A DNA stretch of 64,000 nt from Burkholderiales bacterium (GTDB taxonomy: Bacteria; Pseudomonadota; Gammaproteobacteria; Burkholderiales; Casimicrobiaceae). The translations under genes and the position numbers were made by a program. The stretch is taken from NCBI GenBank assembly GCA_015075645.1, contig JABTUF010000002.1, forward strand, positions 434,001-498,000. The letters are read 5' to 3'. A model generated the notes under the pieces. That model saw only the letters and a program-made list of their open reading frames with translations, did no database searches and was not told where the DNA came from. Below, piece by piece: positions 45,114-53,955 of this stretch. Each line of letters opens with the position of its first letter. Position 1 is the stretch's first letter.

Positions 45114-46079
45114 ATGCGCTCCGTCGTCTACCGCCGTTACGGCCCGCCGGAGGTCCTCGAACTCGCCCAAGCCGATGAGCCCGCGCCGCGCGCGGGCGAG
45201 GTCAAGGTGCGCCTCTGCGCCGCGAGCGTGAATCCGCTCGACGCGAAGATTCGCGCGGGGCACCTGCGTCTCCTGCCCACCGTCGACCGCCCGCCGCGCG
45301 GCACCGGCGTCGACTTCGCGGGCGAAATCGTGGCGACCGGCGGCGATACCGCCGGGTTCTTTCCCGGCATGCGCGTGTTCGGCTCGCTCTCGCCGTTCCG
45401 GCGCGCGGGCACCTGCGCCGAATTCGTCTGTGTCGCGACCGGCCGGATGGCGCCGATGCCCGATGATGTGACGGACAGCGTGGCGGCAACGTTGCCGATC
45501 GCCGCGGGAACGGCCGTCCAGGCCCTCGCCGACCACGCCTCGCTCGCTCCGGGCATGCGCGTGCTGGTGATCGGCGCGGCGGGCGGCGTCGGCCATTTCG
45601 CGGTCCAGTTCGCGAACCACGTCGGCGCCCACGTCACCGCGACCTGCGGGCCGACCAACGTCGCGTTCGTCGCATCGCTCGGCGCGGACGACGTGCTCGA
45701 CTACACGCGCGAGGACGTCGCCCGCGGAGGCGCGACCTGGGACGTGGTCCTCGACGCGGCCGGCCGCTCGAACTGGCGCACGATGCGCGGACACCTCGCG
45801 CCTGACGGGATCTACCTCAACACCTGCGGCGACGCGGGTGCCGCGGCGGCGACGATCCGCGACACGCTCGCTGCGCGACTCGCCGGCCGCCAGCGCGTCG
45901 TCGCGCTCGCGTTGAAAGGCGGCGCGGCCGCGTGGCGGCGGCTCGCCCGACTCGCCGGAGAACGCGTGCTGGTCCCGCACGTCCGCGCGACGATCGGCCT
46001 CGCGGAGGTCGCCGTCGCGCATCGCGAACTCGAAGCCGGCCACGGCCGCGGCAAGATCGTCGTCGATCCTTCGCGCTGA
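45114..46079 (+). CDS. Zinc-independent medium-chain alcohol dehydrogenase / quinone oxidoreductase
   Basis: 321 residues. MDR fold: VVYRRYGPPEVLEL start, VNPLDAKIRAGHL, GVDFAGEIVATG, the NADPH loop VIGAAGGVGHFAVQFA, GADDVLDY and the C-terminal HRELEAGHGRGKIVVDP. Zinc-ligand cysteines are missing, so it is a quinone-oxidoreductase-like enzyme that reduces quinones or enones with NADPH. No ribosome binding site is visible, and the RAYT right repeat lies just upstream. Confidence 0.85.
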   Translation: MRSVVYRRYGPPEVLELAQADEPAPRAGEVKVRLCAASVNPLDAKIRAGHLRLLPTVDRPPRGTGVDFAGEIVATGGDTAGFFPGMRVFGSLSPFRRAGTCAEFVCVATGRMAPMPDDVTDSVAATLPIAAGTAVQALADHASLAPGMRVLVIGAAGGVGHFAVQFANHVGAHVTATCGPTNVAFVASLGADDVLDYTREDVARGGATWDVVLDAAGRSNWRTMRGHLAPDGIYLNTCGDAGAAAATIRDTLAARLAGRQRVVALALKGGAAAWRRLARLAGERVLVPHVRATIGLAEVAVAHRELEAGHGRGKIVVDPSR

Positions 46080-46207
46080 TCCGATCGCGCGGTGCGCGGG
46101 GCGCATGCCCGCGCGAAGGCCGCGCATCCGGATGGCGTATCCTCTCGGCGGAGCCGCGCGCGGCGCAGGCGCGACCGCGGCGGATCGCAGACTCGAGGGA
46201 GCGTGCC

Positions 46208-47104
46208 ATGCGTTGGGGCGACATGCGTCGAAGCGACAACGTGGAGGACCGCGGCGGCATGTCCGGCGGCGGCGGCCGGTTGCCGCTCGGCGGAGGCATG
46301 AAGCTCGGCGGCGGGACGCTCGTCCTCCTCGTGATCCTCGGTCTCGTGTTCGGCGTCAATCCGCTGCAGTTCCTCGGCATGGCGGGCCAGGATATCGGTG
46401 TCCCGCCGACCGCGCAGCGTCCGGCGCCTGCCCCTGCCCCGGGCGCGCCCGCCGCGCCCGCCGACACGCGCAAGGACTTCTCGGCCCGCGTGATCGGCGA
46501 CACCGAGGACGTGTGGGGCGCGCTCTTCAAGGCGATGGGCAGCGACCGCTACCCGCCGACCACGCTCACGCTCTATCGCGGCGCGGTGCGCTCCGGCTGC
46601 GGCAACGCGACCTCCGCCGCGGGCCCGTTCTACTGCCCGGCCGACCAGCGCGTCTACCTCGACACGAGCTTCTTCGACGAGCTGTCGCGCCGGTTCGGCG
46701 CCCCGGGCGACTTCGCCCAGGCCTACGTGATCGCGCACGAGGTCGGGCACCACGTGCAGAACGTGACCGGCACGATGCAGAGGTTCGACCGCCAGTCGCA
46801 GGGTCTCGACGAGCGGCGGCGCAACGCGCTGTCGATCCGGCTCGAACTGCAGGCGGACTGCTACGCCGGCGTCTGGGGCTACTTCGCGCAGAAGCGCAAC
46901 CTGCTCGAGCCGGGCGACCTCGAGGAGGGCCTGCGCGCCGCCGCCGCGGTCGGCGACGACACGATCATGAAGCGCACGCAAGGCTACGTCGTGCCCGACG
47001 CGATGAACCACGGGACCGCCGAGCAGCGGATGCGCTGGTTTCGGACCGGACTCGCGAGCGGGGATCCGCGCGGCTGCGACACCTTCGCGGTCGCGCAGCC
47101 CTGA
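46208..47104 (+). CDS. ypfJ: Neutral zinc metallopeptidase, YpfJ type
   Basis: 298 residues. It starts MRWGDMRRSDNVEDRGG, a family hallmark, then a Gly-rich stretch and one membrane helix (about 38-55). The catalytic domain has CPADQRVYLDTSFF, IAHEVGHHVQ (HExxH plus His) and LELQADCYAGVWG (third ligand Glu/Asp region), and ends GTAEQRMRWFRTG. Orientation is likely periplasmic. Substrates are unknown. All zinc ligands are present. Confidence 0.9.
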   Translation: MRWGDMRRSDNVEDRGGMSGGGGRLPLGGGMKLGGGTLVLLVILGLVFGVNPLQFLGMAGQDIGVPPTAQRPAPAPAPGAPAAPADTRKDFSARVIGDTEDVWGALFKAMGSDRYPPTTLTLYRGAVRSGCGNATSAAGPFYCPADQRVYLDTSFFDELSRRFGAPGDFAQAYVIAHEVGHHVQNVTGTMQRFDRQSQGLDERRRNALSIRLELQADCYAGVWGYFAQKRNLLEPGDLEEGLRAAAAVGDDTIMKRTQGYVVPDAMNHGTAEQRMRWFRTGLASGDPRGCDTFAVAQP

Positions 47105-47124
47105 GGCCCGAAAGGCGCACAGGC

Positions 47125-47856
47125 GTGCGCGACGCGCTCGCGCCGATGGCCTCGCCCTGCCCGTCCTGCGGCGAGGCGATGGCGGTCCGCAAGGTCGCGC
47201 GCAAACCGGCCGGCGAGGCGTCGGTCGATTTCTGCGTCGCGTGCCGGGCGCTGTGGTTCGACGGCTACGAAAGCGTCCAGCTCACGCCGGGCGCGACGCT
47301 CGACCTGCTGCGCGCGATCCACGACGCCGAGCGCGAAGCGGTGCGCGCGCTCGCCGCGCATCTCGCCTGCCCGCGCTGCAGCGGCGCGCTCTCGCTCGTC
47401 CGCGACCTGCAACGCACGACGCGCTTCTCCTACTTCCGCTGCGGCCGCGGCCACGGCCGCTTCACGCCGTTCGCGCAATTCCTGCTCGAGAAGGACTTCG
47501 TCCGGCCGCTGCCGCGCGGGGAGGTCGAACGGCTGAAGTCCGCGGTCGGCGCGATCCGCTGCACCGGCTGCGGCGCCGCGATCGACCTCGCAGCGGACAC
47601 CGCGTGCCGCTATTGCCGCGCTCCGGTCGCGGTGCTCGATCCCGACGCGCTGTCGCGCACGATCGCCTCGCTCACCGACGCAGAAGCGAGGCGCCATCGC
47701 ATCGACCCGCACGCGATGGCCGACGCGCTGATGGCGGCGGAGCGGCTCGCATCGCGGCGTCCCGAGACGACGGCGGGCCGGCAGTCCGCCGACGCGATCG
47801 TCGCGGCGATCGAGTTCGGCGCCACGGCGCTCGATCTGCTGTTCGGCTCGAAGTGA
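47125..47856 (+). CDS. Zinc-ribbon protein of unknown function
   Basis: About 243 residues from a GTG with AAAGG upstream; ATG at 47146 is the alternative. Three cysteine pairs or clusters are present: CPSCGEA ... CVACRALW, CPRCSGA ... FRCGRGHG, and CTGCGAA ... CRYCRAP, so it is likely to bind three zinc ions. WFDGYESVQLTPG is typical of proteins with an N-terminal TFIIB-like ribbon (zf-TFIIB). The C-terminal part is helical. It follows the metallopeptidase by 20 bases and is probably cotranscribed. Confidence 0.75.
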   Translation: MRDALAPMASPCPSCGEAMAVRKVARKPAGEASVDFCVACRALWFDGYESVQLTPGATLDLLRAIHDAEREAVRALAAHLACPRCSGALSLVRDLQRTTRFSYFRCGRGHGRFTPFAQFLLEKDFVRPLPRGEVERLKSAVGAIRCTGCGAAIDLAADTACRYCRAPVAVLDPDALSRTIASLTDAEARRHRIDPHAMADALMAAERLASRRPETTAGRQSADAIVAAIEFGATALDLLFGSK

Positions 47857-47918
47857 TCTTCCGGTCGCCGCAGGGCGACGTCGACACGCCAACCCGGGGC
47901 CGCGCCACGAGGGGGCGG

Positions 47919-47924
47919 TACAAT
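47919..47924 (+). promoter_or_regulatory. Candidate -10 box (TACAAT)
   Basis: TACAAT lies 36 bases before the ATG at 47955, close to the consensus. The -35 region is not recognisable. Confidence 0.4.
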
Positions 47925-47954
47925 TCGCCTTCCGCCGACCGCCCCGGTGCCGTC

Positions 47955-48269
47955 ATGACCCGTTCCCGCTTCCCGCTCGCGCTCGCCGCGATGCTCGCCT
48001 CGACCGCATTCGCGCAATCGCCGCCGCCGGCCCCCACGGTGCCGCCGCACGGCTGCGTCAAGCCCGACTTTCCCGGCAAGTCCGCGGTCGACGCGAAGAT
48101 CCGGCGCTGGTCCGCCGACTACAAGGACTACACCGAGTGCCTCAAGGCCTACGTCGGCGAGCGCAACGCGGTGATCGACGTCAACGCGAAGGCCGCGAAC
48201 GCCGCGGTCGCCGAGTTCAACACGAGCGTCAAGGAATACAACGACATCGTCAAGTCGATGCAGGACTGA
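47955..48269 (+). CDS. Small exported helical protein
   Basis: 104 residues. Signal peptide ends AFA-QS. The mature part has two cysteines (HGCVKPDFPG and YTECLKAYVGER) and a long helix rich in Ala/Asn/Lys (INAKAANAAVAEFNTSVKEY). Short exported proteins like this are common in betaproteobacteria; no function is assigned. Confidence 0.7.
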   Translation: MTRSRFPLALAAMLASTAFAQSPPPAPTVPPHGCVKPDFPGKSAVDAKIRRWSADYKDYTECLKAYVGERNAVIDVNAKAANAAVAEFNTSVKEYNDIVKSMQD

Positions 48270-48295
48270 GACGCGGTGAACGTTCCCCGCGTCTC
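48268..48295. terminator. Hairpin between convergent genes
   Basis: Perfect 9-bp stem GAGACGCGG / CCGCGTCTC with a 10-base loop. It starts in the stop codon of the small exported protein and faces the converging DUF4124 gene. Confidence 0.45.
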
Positions 48296-48335
48296 CGCCG
48301 GATTCGTGCACGACCTCTGACGCCGCGTCGCGCGT

Positions 48336-49016
48336 TCAGCGCGGCGGCCGCTGGACCTCCATCACGGTGCCGTCGAGGCACACGATCGCCATGCGCCGCG
48401 GCGGACTTCCGCCGTCGCTCTCGAACACGTGGCGCATGCCCGGCGCCGTGATCGGGCGACCGTCTCGACCCTTCGACGGCAGCAGGACCGCCTCGCTGCG
48501 TTCCGGCGTGCCGGCGATCGCCATGGCGGTCGCGCAATCCTGGCCTGCCTCGATCGGGGGCTTCGATCCGGGGACCGCACCTTCGGGCACCGCCGCATCG
48601 CCAGACCCGGCCTGGGGCGCATCGCCGCGCTCCCAGACCATCCGGCCGTCGAGAAACCCCACGCGGCGGATGCCGTCGGGATTGCGGTAGATCCAGACCT
48701 CGCTCGCCCGCTCGCCGGGGAGTCCGGCCCGCGTCTCCGCGGGCGCGCCCCTGGCCAGTTGCACGTACCGCTTGGGCATCCCGGCCGGAACCTCGCCGGC
48801 CTTCGCGGCCGCCGCCCACTTCGCCTCGAGTTCCGGCGAATCGGTCGCCACGCCGTTGTCGCGCGTGATCTCGACGCGCGCGCCTTTCGCCGCTCCGGCA
48901 CAGGGCGCCTGCTGGTAGGTGGTGCGCCCCTCGGCGTCGACGCACCTGTAGACCTGCGCCTGGACCGGCAGGGCTGCGGCGAACGCGACGGCGAGGCATC
49001 CACGGCGCGAGATCAT
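48336..49016 (-). CDS. DUF4124 domain exported protein
   Basis: 226 residues from ATG at 49016. Signal peptide ends PVQA-QV, followed at once by the DUF4124 core VYRCVDAEGRTTYQQAPC. The rest includes WIYRNPDGIRRVGFLDGRMV and a C-terminal MRHVFESDGG ... VCLDGTVMEV. DUF4124 proteins are periplasmic and poorly understood. It is divergent from aceK. Confidence 0.82.
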   Translation of the reverse strand: MISRRGCLAVAFAAALPVQAQVYRCVDAEGRTTYQQAPCAGAAKGARVEITRDNGVATDSPELEAKWAAAAKAGEVPAGMPKRYVQLARGAPAETRAGLPGERASEVWIYRNPDGIRRVGFLDGRMVWERGDAPQAGSGDAAVPEGAVPGSKPPIEAGQDCATAMAIAGTPERSEAVLLPSKGRDGRPITAPGMRHVFESDGGSPPRRMAIVCLDGTVMEVQRPPR

Positions 49017-49088
49017 CCGCCGATCATAGCCCGCGAAGGCCGCGGCCGGCGCGCGGTATGATGCTGCGCAGCAACCCGCCGACCCGTC

Positions 49089-50915
49089 ATGCGACCCCCA
49101 CGCCCGGAGGACGCCGCCACCGCCGAGCGCGCGAACGCCGGCGACCCGGCACAGGCCATCGCGCAAGCCCTGCTCGCGGGGTTCGACAAACACTACGCGC
49201 TGTTCCGCGAGTGCGCACGTGCCGCGAAGCGCCATTTCGAGGCCGGGCACTTCCTCGCGATCGGCCACGTCGCGCGCGACCGCATCGACTTCTACGACCG
49301 GCGCGTCGCCGAGACCGCCGAGCGATTGCGTCGCGAGTTCGCGGACGTCGGGATCGAGGGCGCCGGCGCCGAGGCCCTTTGGGCGCGGATCAAGCCCCGC
49401 TATGTCGCGATGCTCGCCGAGCACCGCCAGCCCGAGTGCGCCGAGACCTTCTTCAACACCGTTTCCTGCAAGCTCCTCGACCGCGACTACTTCCACAACC
49501 GCGTGATGTTCGTGCGTCCCGCGGTCGCGACCGAGTACCTCGACGCGGACCTCCCCGCCTACCGCTCGTACTATCCGCGCGAGCGTGGACTGCGCGGGGC
49601 GGTCATCGACCTCGTGCTCGACTTCCGGCTCGAGCGGCGGTTCTGCGACTTCCGCCGCGACCTCGCGAACCTCCTCGCCGCGTTCCGCCGCAGGCTGCCG
49701 CGCCCGCTCCGCCTCGACGCGAACTTCCAGATCCAGGCGCTCTCGGGCCTGTTCTTCCGCAATCACTCGGCCTACGTGGTCGGACGCGTCGTCAACGGCA
49801 CCCACGTGCTGCCGTTCGCGGTCGCGATCCGCCACGCGCCCGGCGGCGACCTCTACGTCGACGCGGTCCTCTCCGACCCGGCGGAACTCGCGCTCTTGTT
49901 CTCCGCCAACCGCGCCTACTTCCTGGTCGACATGGAGGTGCCGTCGGCCACGGTGGAGTTCCTGCGCTCGATCCTGCCGGACAAGACCGCCGCCGAGCTC
50001 TACACGATCGTCGGCCTGCAGAAGCACGGCAAGACGCTCTTCTTCCGCGACTTCCTCGCGCATCTCCGGCATTCGACCGACCGCTTCGAGAACGCGCCGG
50101 GCATCCGCGGCCTCGTGATGTCGGTGTTCACGCTGCCCTCGTATCCGTACGTGTTCAAGGTGATCAAGGACCGGATCGCCGCGTCGAAGGACACCGACCG
50201 CGCGCGGGTGAAGCAGAAGTACGCGCTGGTGAAGCACCACGACCGCGCGGGGCGGATGACCGACATCCTCGAGTACTCGAACGTGATGCTGCCGCGGTCG
50301 CGCTTCGATCCCGCGCTCCTGGACGAGTTGCGCGACCTCGCGCCGTCGCAGGTCGAGGAACAGGGCGACTGGGTGCGCATCCGGCACCTCTACATCGAGC
50401 GACGGCTCCTCCCTCTGAATCTCGTGCTCGAGCGGGCGGACGACGCCGCGCGCGCGAGCGCGATCGCCGAGTACGGCCAGGCGATCCGCGAACTCGCCGC
50501 GGTCAACATCTTCGCCGGCGATCTCCTCACGAAGAACTTCGGCCTCACGCGTTACGGCCGAGTCGTGTTCTACGACTACGACGAGATCGAGTACATGACC
50601 GACTGCACGTTCAGGAAGATCCCGCCGCCGCCGCCGGGGTTCGACGAACTCTCGGGCGAGGTCTGGTACCGCGTCGGGTCGAAAGACGTCTTCCCCGAGG
50701 AGTTCGCCACCTTCCTCCTCACCGATCCGCGCAATCGCGCCGCCTTCGAGCGGCACCACGGCGAGTTGCTCGACGCGCGCTGGTGGATCGACCTGCAGCA
50801 GCGCATCCGCGAACACGGCGCCGCCGAGGTGCTGTCCTATCCCGAATGCGTGCGCTTCGCCCCGCCCGTACCGCAGCGGCACCCGCGAGCGGCGACGCGC
50901 GCGGCGCCGGCGTAA
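49089..50915 (+). CDS. aceK: Isocitrate dehydrogenase kinase/phosphatase
   Basis: 608 residues, within the AceK range. It phosphorylates and dephosphorylates isocitrate dehydrogenase to set the flux between the TCA cycle and the glyoxylate bypass. Family stretches include ETFFNTVSCKLLDRDYFHN, FQIQALSGLFFRNHSAYVVGR, LYTIVGLQKHGKTLFFRDF, the ATP loop/kinase segments VFKVIKDR and NIFAGDLLTKNFGLTRYGRVVFYDYDEIEY (seen as GDLLTKNFGLTRYG and FYDYDEIEY). No icd, aceA or aceB is in the window, so the gene stands alone. Confidence 0.94.
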   Translation: MRPPRPEDAATAERANAGDPAQAIAQALLAGFDKHYALFRECARAAKRHFEAGHFLAIGHVARDRIDFYDRRVAETAERLRREFADVGIEGAGAEALWARIKPRYVAMLAEHRQPECAETFFNTVSCKLLDRDYFHNRVMFVRPAVATEYLDADLPAYRSYYPRERGLRGAVIDLVLDFRLERRFCDFRRDLANLLAAFRRRLPRPLRLDANFQIQALSGLFFRNHSAYVVGRVVNGTHVLPFAVAIRHAPGGDLYVDAVLSDPAELALLFSANRAYFLVDMEVPSATVEFLRSILPDKTAAELYTIVGLQKHGKTLFFRDFLAHLRHSTDRFENAPGIRGLVMSVFTLPSYPYVFKVIKDRIAASKDTDRARVKQKYALVKHHDRAGRMTDILEYSNVMLPRSRFDPALLDELRDLAPSQVEEQGDWVRIRHLYIERRLLPLNLVLERADDAARASAIAEYGQAIRELAAVNIFAGDLLTKNFGLTRYGRVVFYDYDEIEYMTDCTFRKIPPPPPGFDELSGEVWYRVGSKDVFPEEFATFLLTDPRNRAAFERHHGELLDARWWIDLQQRIREHGAAEVLSYPECVRFAPPVPQRHPRAATRAAPA

Positions 50916-51161
50916 CGACCCTCCATCGGCTCCGGGCCCGGGAGCATGGAGTGGAGCCGGTTCGAGCCGGTCTGTCCCGCCATCATCCTGCGCGGCGACG
51001 CCGGTCGGCCGTTTTGCGCCGTTCGGCGGGCGAGATCCGCCTTCCCTCGGCCGCGACACCAAGCCGCCGGCGGCGTACCCATACTTCGCCGCAGGTCCGG
51101 ACCCGATCCGGAACCACGCGCGGGAACCCCCGCGCCACGCGTCCCGGGGGAGCGCTACGAC

Positions 51162-52502
51162 GTGGCCTACCTGAGCCTGTTCTCGGTCCTGCGCCCCGGT
51201 CCGGGTCCTTCGTCGATGCACAGCGCGGGGCCGTGGATCGCGGCGCGTCGCTTCGTCCACGAGCTCGCCGCGTCCGGACACCTCGCGGACGTGACGCGCC
51301 TCGGCGTCGAACTCTACGGCGGCACCGCCTGCGTCGGACGCGAGTGCCGCGCCGAAGCTGCGATCGTCGCGGGCCTCGAAGGTCTCGATCGCTCGGAGGC
51401 CCATGCCACGGCAGTGATGCGCACGTTGTCCGCGTGTTCGTCGCGGGGGTCGATCTTCCTCGACGGAACGCACGAGATCCGCTTCGATCCGGTCACGGAC
51501 ATCGGCTTTCGCATCGACCGCGCGCTCGCGTTCGACGGCTCGGCGATCCGCCTCGCCGCGTTCGACGCCTCGGCCGCGACGATCGCCGACCGCCTGTACC
51601 TGCCGATCGGCGACGACGTCGTGCTCGCGCGCGGCGAGGCGTCACCGACCGGCGCCACGCTGCGCGTGCCCTACGACTACGCGCCATCCGCCGACGCGCT
51701 GGTCGACGCCTGCCGCGCGGCAGGAGGACGCCGCCTGAGTTTCGTCGCGCTCGCGAACGAAGGCGCGCTCGCCCCTCCCGGCGAAGTGCGCGCACGGCTC
51801 CTCGCGACGCGCGACGCCATGCAGGCCGCCGTCGATCGCGGCCTTCTTCGCACCGGCCCGCTGCCCGGCCGGCGCAAGCGTTCGGCCGCCGTGCTCGCGG
51901 AGGTGCTCGACAGCGAGCGGACGACCGCCGCTCAGCGCTGTCGCATCTTCGCCGTCGCCGCGGCGGAAGAGAATGCGGCGGGCGACCGCGTGGTGGCAGC
52001 GCCTTCGTCGGGAGCATCCGGGGTCCTCGCCGGGCTCCTGCGCCACGCGCTGACGCTCGAGCGCGGCGACGCCGACCACGCAGCCGTCGACTTCCTCGCG
52101 ACCGCCGGTGCGACCGGAGCGCTGCTGCGCCGGGCCGGGATGCGCCAGGTCGGATGCCAGGGCGAGATCGGCGTGGCCGCTGCCATGGCTGCCGCCGGAA
52201 CGGCGGCGGTCCTCGGTGCCACGCCGGCGCAGGCGCTCCATGCCGCGGAACTCGCGCTGCAGCCGCACCTCGGGCTCGCGTGCGATCCGGTCGGAGGACG
52301 CATCGAATCGCCGTGCATCGAACGCAACGGCCTCGCCGCCGCCCGTGCCTGCGCCGCCGCCCATGCCGCGATCCGGGAGCCGGAGCCGCGCCTCGCGCTG
52401 GACGCGGTCGTCCGTACGATGGTCGAGACCGCGCGTTCGCTCGCCGGCCGGTACAAGGAAGCCTCGCTGGGCGGTGTCGCGATGTCGGTGCCCGACTGCT
52501 GA
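51162..52502 (+). CDS. sdaA: L-serine ammonia-lyase, iron-sulfur type
   Basis: 446 residues from GTG at 51162, preceded by GGGGGAG; upstream in-frame codons (from 50946) look non-coding. It deaminates serine to pyruvate using a [4Fe-4S] cluster. The N-terminus LSLFSVLRPGPGPSSMHSAGPW matches the usual SVFDLFKIGIGPSSSHT region. Cluster cysteines are in GCQGEIGVA, LACDPVGG and SPCIERNG. APSSGASGVLAGLL is also typical. Together with serA/serC it gives both directions of serine metabolism in the window. Confidence 0.9.
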   Translation: MAYLSLFSVLRPGPGPSSMHSAGPWIAARRFVHELAASGHLADVTRLGVELYGGTACVGRECRAEAAIVAGLEGLDRSEAHATAVMRTLSACSSRGSIFLDGTHEIRFDPVTDIGFRIDRALAFDGSAIRLAAFDASAATIADRLYLPIGDDVVLARGEASPTGATLRVPYDYAPSADALVDACRAAGGRRLSFVALANEGALAPPGEVRARLLATRDAMQAAVDRGLLRTGPLPGRRKRSAAVLAEVLDSERTTAAQRCRIFAVAAAEENAAGDRVVAAPSSGASGVLAGLLRHALTLERGDADHAAVDFLATAGATGALLRRAGMRQVGCQGEIGVAAAMAAAGTAAVLGATPAQALHAAELALQPHLGLACDPVGGRIESPCIERNGLAAARACAAAHAAIREPEPRLALDAVVRTMVETARSLAGRYKEASLGGVAMSVPDC

Positions 52503-52570
52503 CTTCCGCCGGAGGCGGCCCACGCTCGCGGCCAGTCGGAAATCCGGCCGCGATCTGTTAGCCTTGGAGC

Positions 52571-52924
52571 ATGAAGCGAACCTTGCTGCCCTTGGTGGTG
52601 GCGCTCGCCCTCGCGGCGTGCGGCGCGCCGGAAAAGAAGCCCGAGCAGCCGTCCGGGGACACCATCGCCTGCCAGCTCGAGGGCCAGCGCATCGTCATCC
52701 GGTTCCTGCCCGACGAATTGCGCATGCTCACCCCCGACGGCGAGCGCGTGACGCTGCAGAAGGTGCCCGCGGCGTCCGGTGTCCGCTACACCAACGGGTT
52801 GATGGAAGTGCGCGGCGGCGGCGGTCCGCGCACCGACCCCGGCGGCCTCGTCTTCATTCGCGACGGCAACGCGTGGACGCTCACGAACTGCGCCCCGCTG
52901 ATGGTGCCCCAGCCGGCGAAGTGA
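52571..52924 (+). CDS. MliC-like lipoprotein
   Basis: 117 residues. Lipobox LALAACGA. The body resembles the C-type lysozyme inhibitor (MliC) domain: IACQLEGQRIVIRFLPDE, VTLQKVPAASGVRYTNG and WTLTNCAP, with a Cys at each end for the family disulfide. MliC proteins sit in the outer membrane and block lysozyme. The conserved Ser/Lys loop of proven inhibitors is only partly visible (ASGVRYTNG), so inhibition is an inference. Confidence 0.7.
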   Translation: MKRTLLPLVVALALAACGAPEKKPEQPSGDTIACQLEGQRIVIRFLPDELRMLTPDGERVTLQKVPAASGVRYTNGLMEVRGGGGPRTDPGGLVFIRDGNAWTLTNCAPLMVPQPAK

Positions 52925-53012
52925 AGCGGCACCGGCGCGACGCGGGATCCGCGAACGCGGCGCGCGCGACGCGCAGCGAACCCGGCGCGACTCCTCGGTC
53001 GATGCTCGACGC

Positions 53013-53933
53013 ATGCCGCTGATGCCCGGTGCGAACGCGACGATCGGGGTCATCGGCCCCGGCGCGATGGGCCTCGGCATGGTCGTCTCGCTCGTGCGGG
53101 GCGGCTTTCGCGTGGTCGCGCGCGACGTGCGGCCCGAGGCGAACGCGCGCGCCGCCGCCGCCGGCGCGGTCGTCGCGGGCTCGCCCGCCGAAGTCGCGCG
53201 TGCCGCCGACGTCATCCTCGTGGTGGTAGTCGACGCCGGCCAGATCGACGAGGTGCTGTTCGGACGCGACGGGATCGCAGCCTCCGGCGCGCGCGATCGC
53301 ATCGTGTCGATCGCCTCGACCGTCGATCCGGACTACGTGCGTTCGCTTCCGGTGCGCTGCGCGCCCGCGGGCATCACGATCCTCGACTCGCCGATCTCCG
53401 GGGGTCCCGCCAGGGCGCATGCGGGCACGATGACCGTGATGCTCGCCGGCCCCGCGCCCGCGCGCGATCGCTGCGCCAGCGCGTTCGCCGCGACGGCCGG
53501 GCGCGTGTTCACGATCTCGGATCGCGTCGGCGACGCCGCCGCCACCAAGATCGTCAACAACCTGCTCGCCGGCGCGAATCTCGCGGCCGCCGCCGAAGCG
53601 CTCGCGCTCGCGGACGCGCTCGGGCTCGACCCGCGGTCGACCGCCGAGGTGATCTCGGCGAGTTCGGGCGCGAGCTGGATCTTCGGCGACCGCGTGCCGC
53701 GCGCGCTCGAAGGAGACTTCGCGCCGCGCGCGGCGGCGCGCATCCTCGCGAAGGACGTCGGCATCGCCTGCGACGTCGCGGCGCGCGTGCGCGCGAACGC
53801 GACCTTCGCGCGGGCCGCGCGCGAGGCGTTCGCCGACGCGGTGGACGCGGGCTACGGCGAGGACGACGACGCGGTGCTGGTGAAGCGCGCGGGCGAACGC
53901 CGCGGCGAGGACACCGGCCCTCCGCGCGACTGA
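53013..53933 (+). CDS. 3-hydroxyisobutyrate dehydrogenase family oxidoreductase
   Basis: 306 residues. N-terminal Rossmann domain with IGVIGPGAMGLGMV, then DSPISGGPARAHAGTMTVM (substrate-binding motif), and the catalytic Lys in AAATKIVNNLLAG. These are beta-hydroxyacid dehydrogenase motifs; relatives act on 3-hydroxyisobutyrate, tartronate semialdehyde or ltnD-type substrates. No pathway genes nearby define the substrate. Confidence 0.87.
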   Translation: MPLMPGANATIGVIGPGAMGLGMVVSLVRGGFRVVARDVRPEANARAAAAGAVVAGSPAEVARAADVILVVVVDAGQIDEVLFGRDGIAASGARDRIVSIASTVDPDYVRSLPVRCAPAGITILDSPISGGPARAHAGTMTVMLAGPAPARDRCASAFAATAGRVFTISDRVGDAAATKIVNNLLAGANLAAAAEALALADALGLDPRSTAEVISASSGASWIFGDRVPRALEGDFAPRAAARILAKDVGIACDVAARVRANATFARAAREAFADAVDAGYGEDDDAVLVKRAGERRGEDTGPPRD

Positions 53934-53950
53934 CGCGGCGCCGAGCCGCG
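53934..53950. terminator. Short hairpin between convergent genes
   Basis: CGCGGC at 53934-53939 and GCCGCG at 53945-53950 pair around a five-base loop, in the 22-base gap between two converging genes. Confidence 0.3.
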
Positions 53951-53955
53951 GCGGA

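Noticed and set aside
49058..52561. 1167-codon plus-strand frame over aceK and sdaA
   Set aside because: Arg/Pro-rich and without family features; both real genes lie in other frames.
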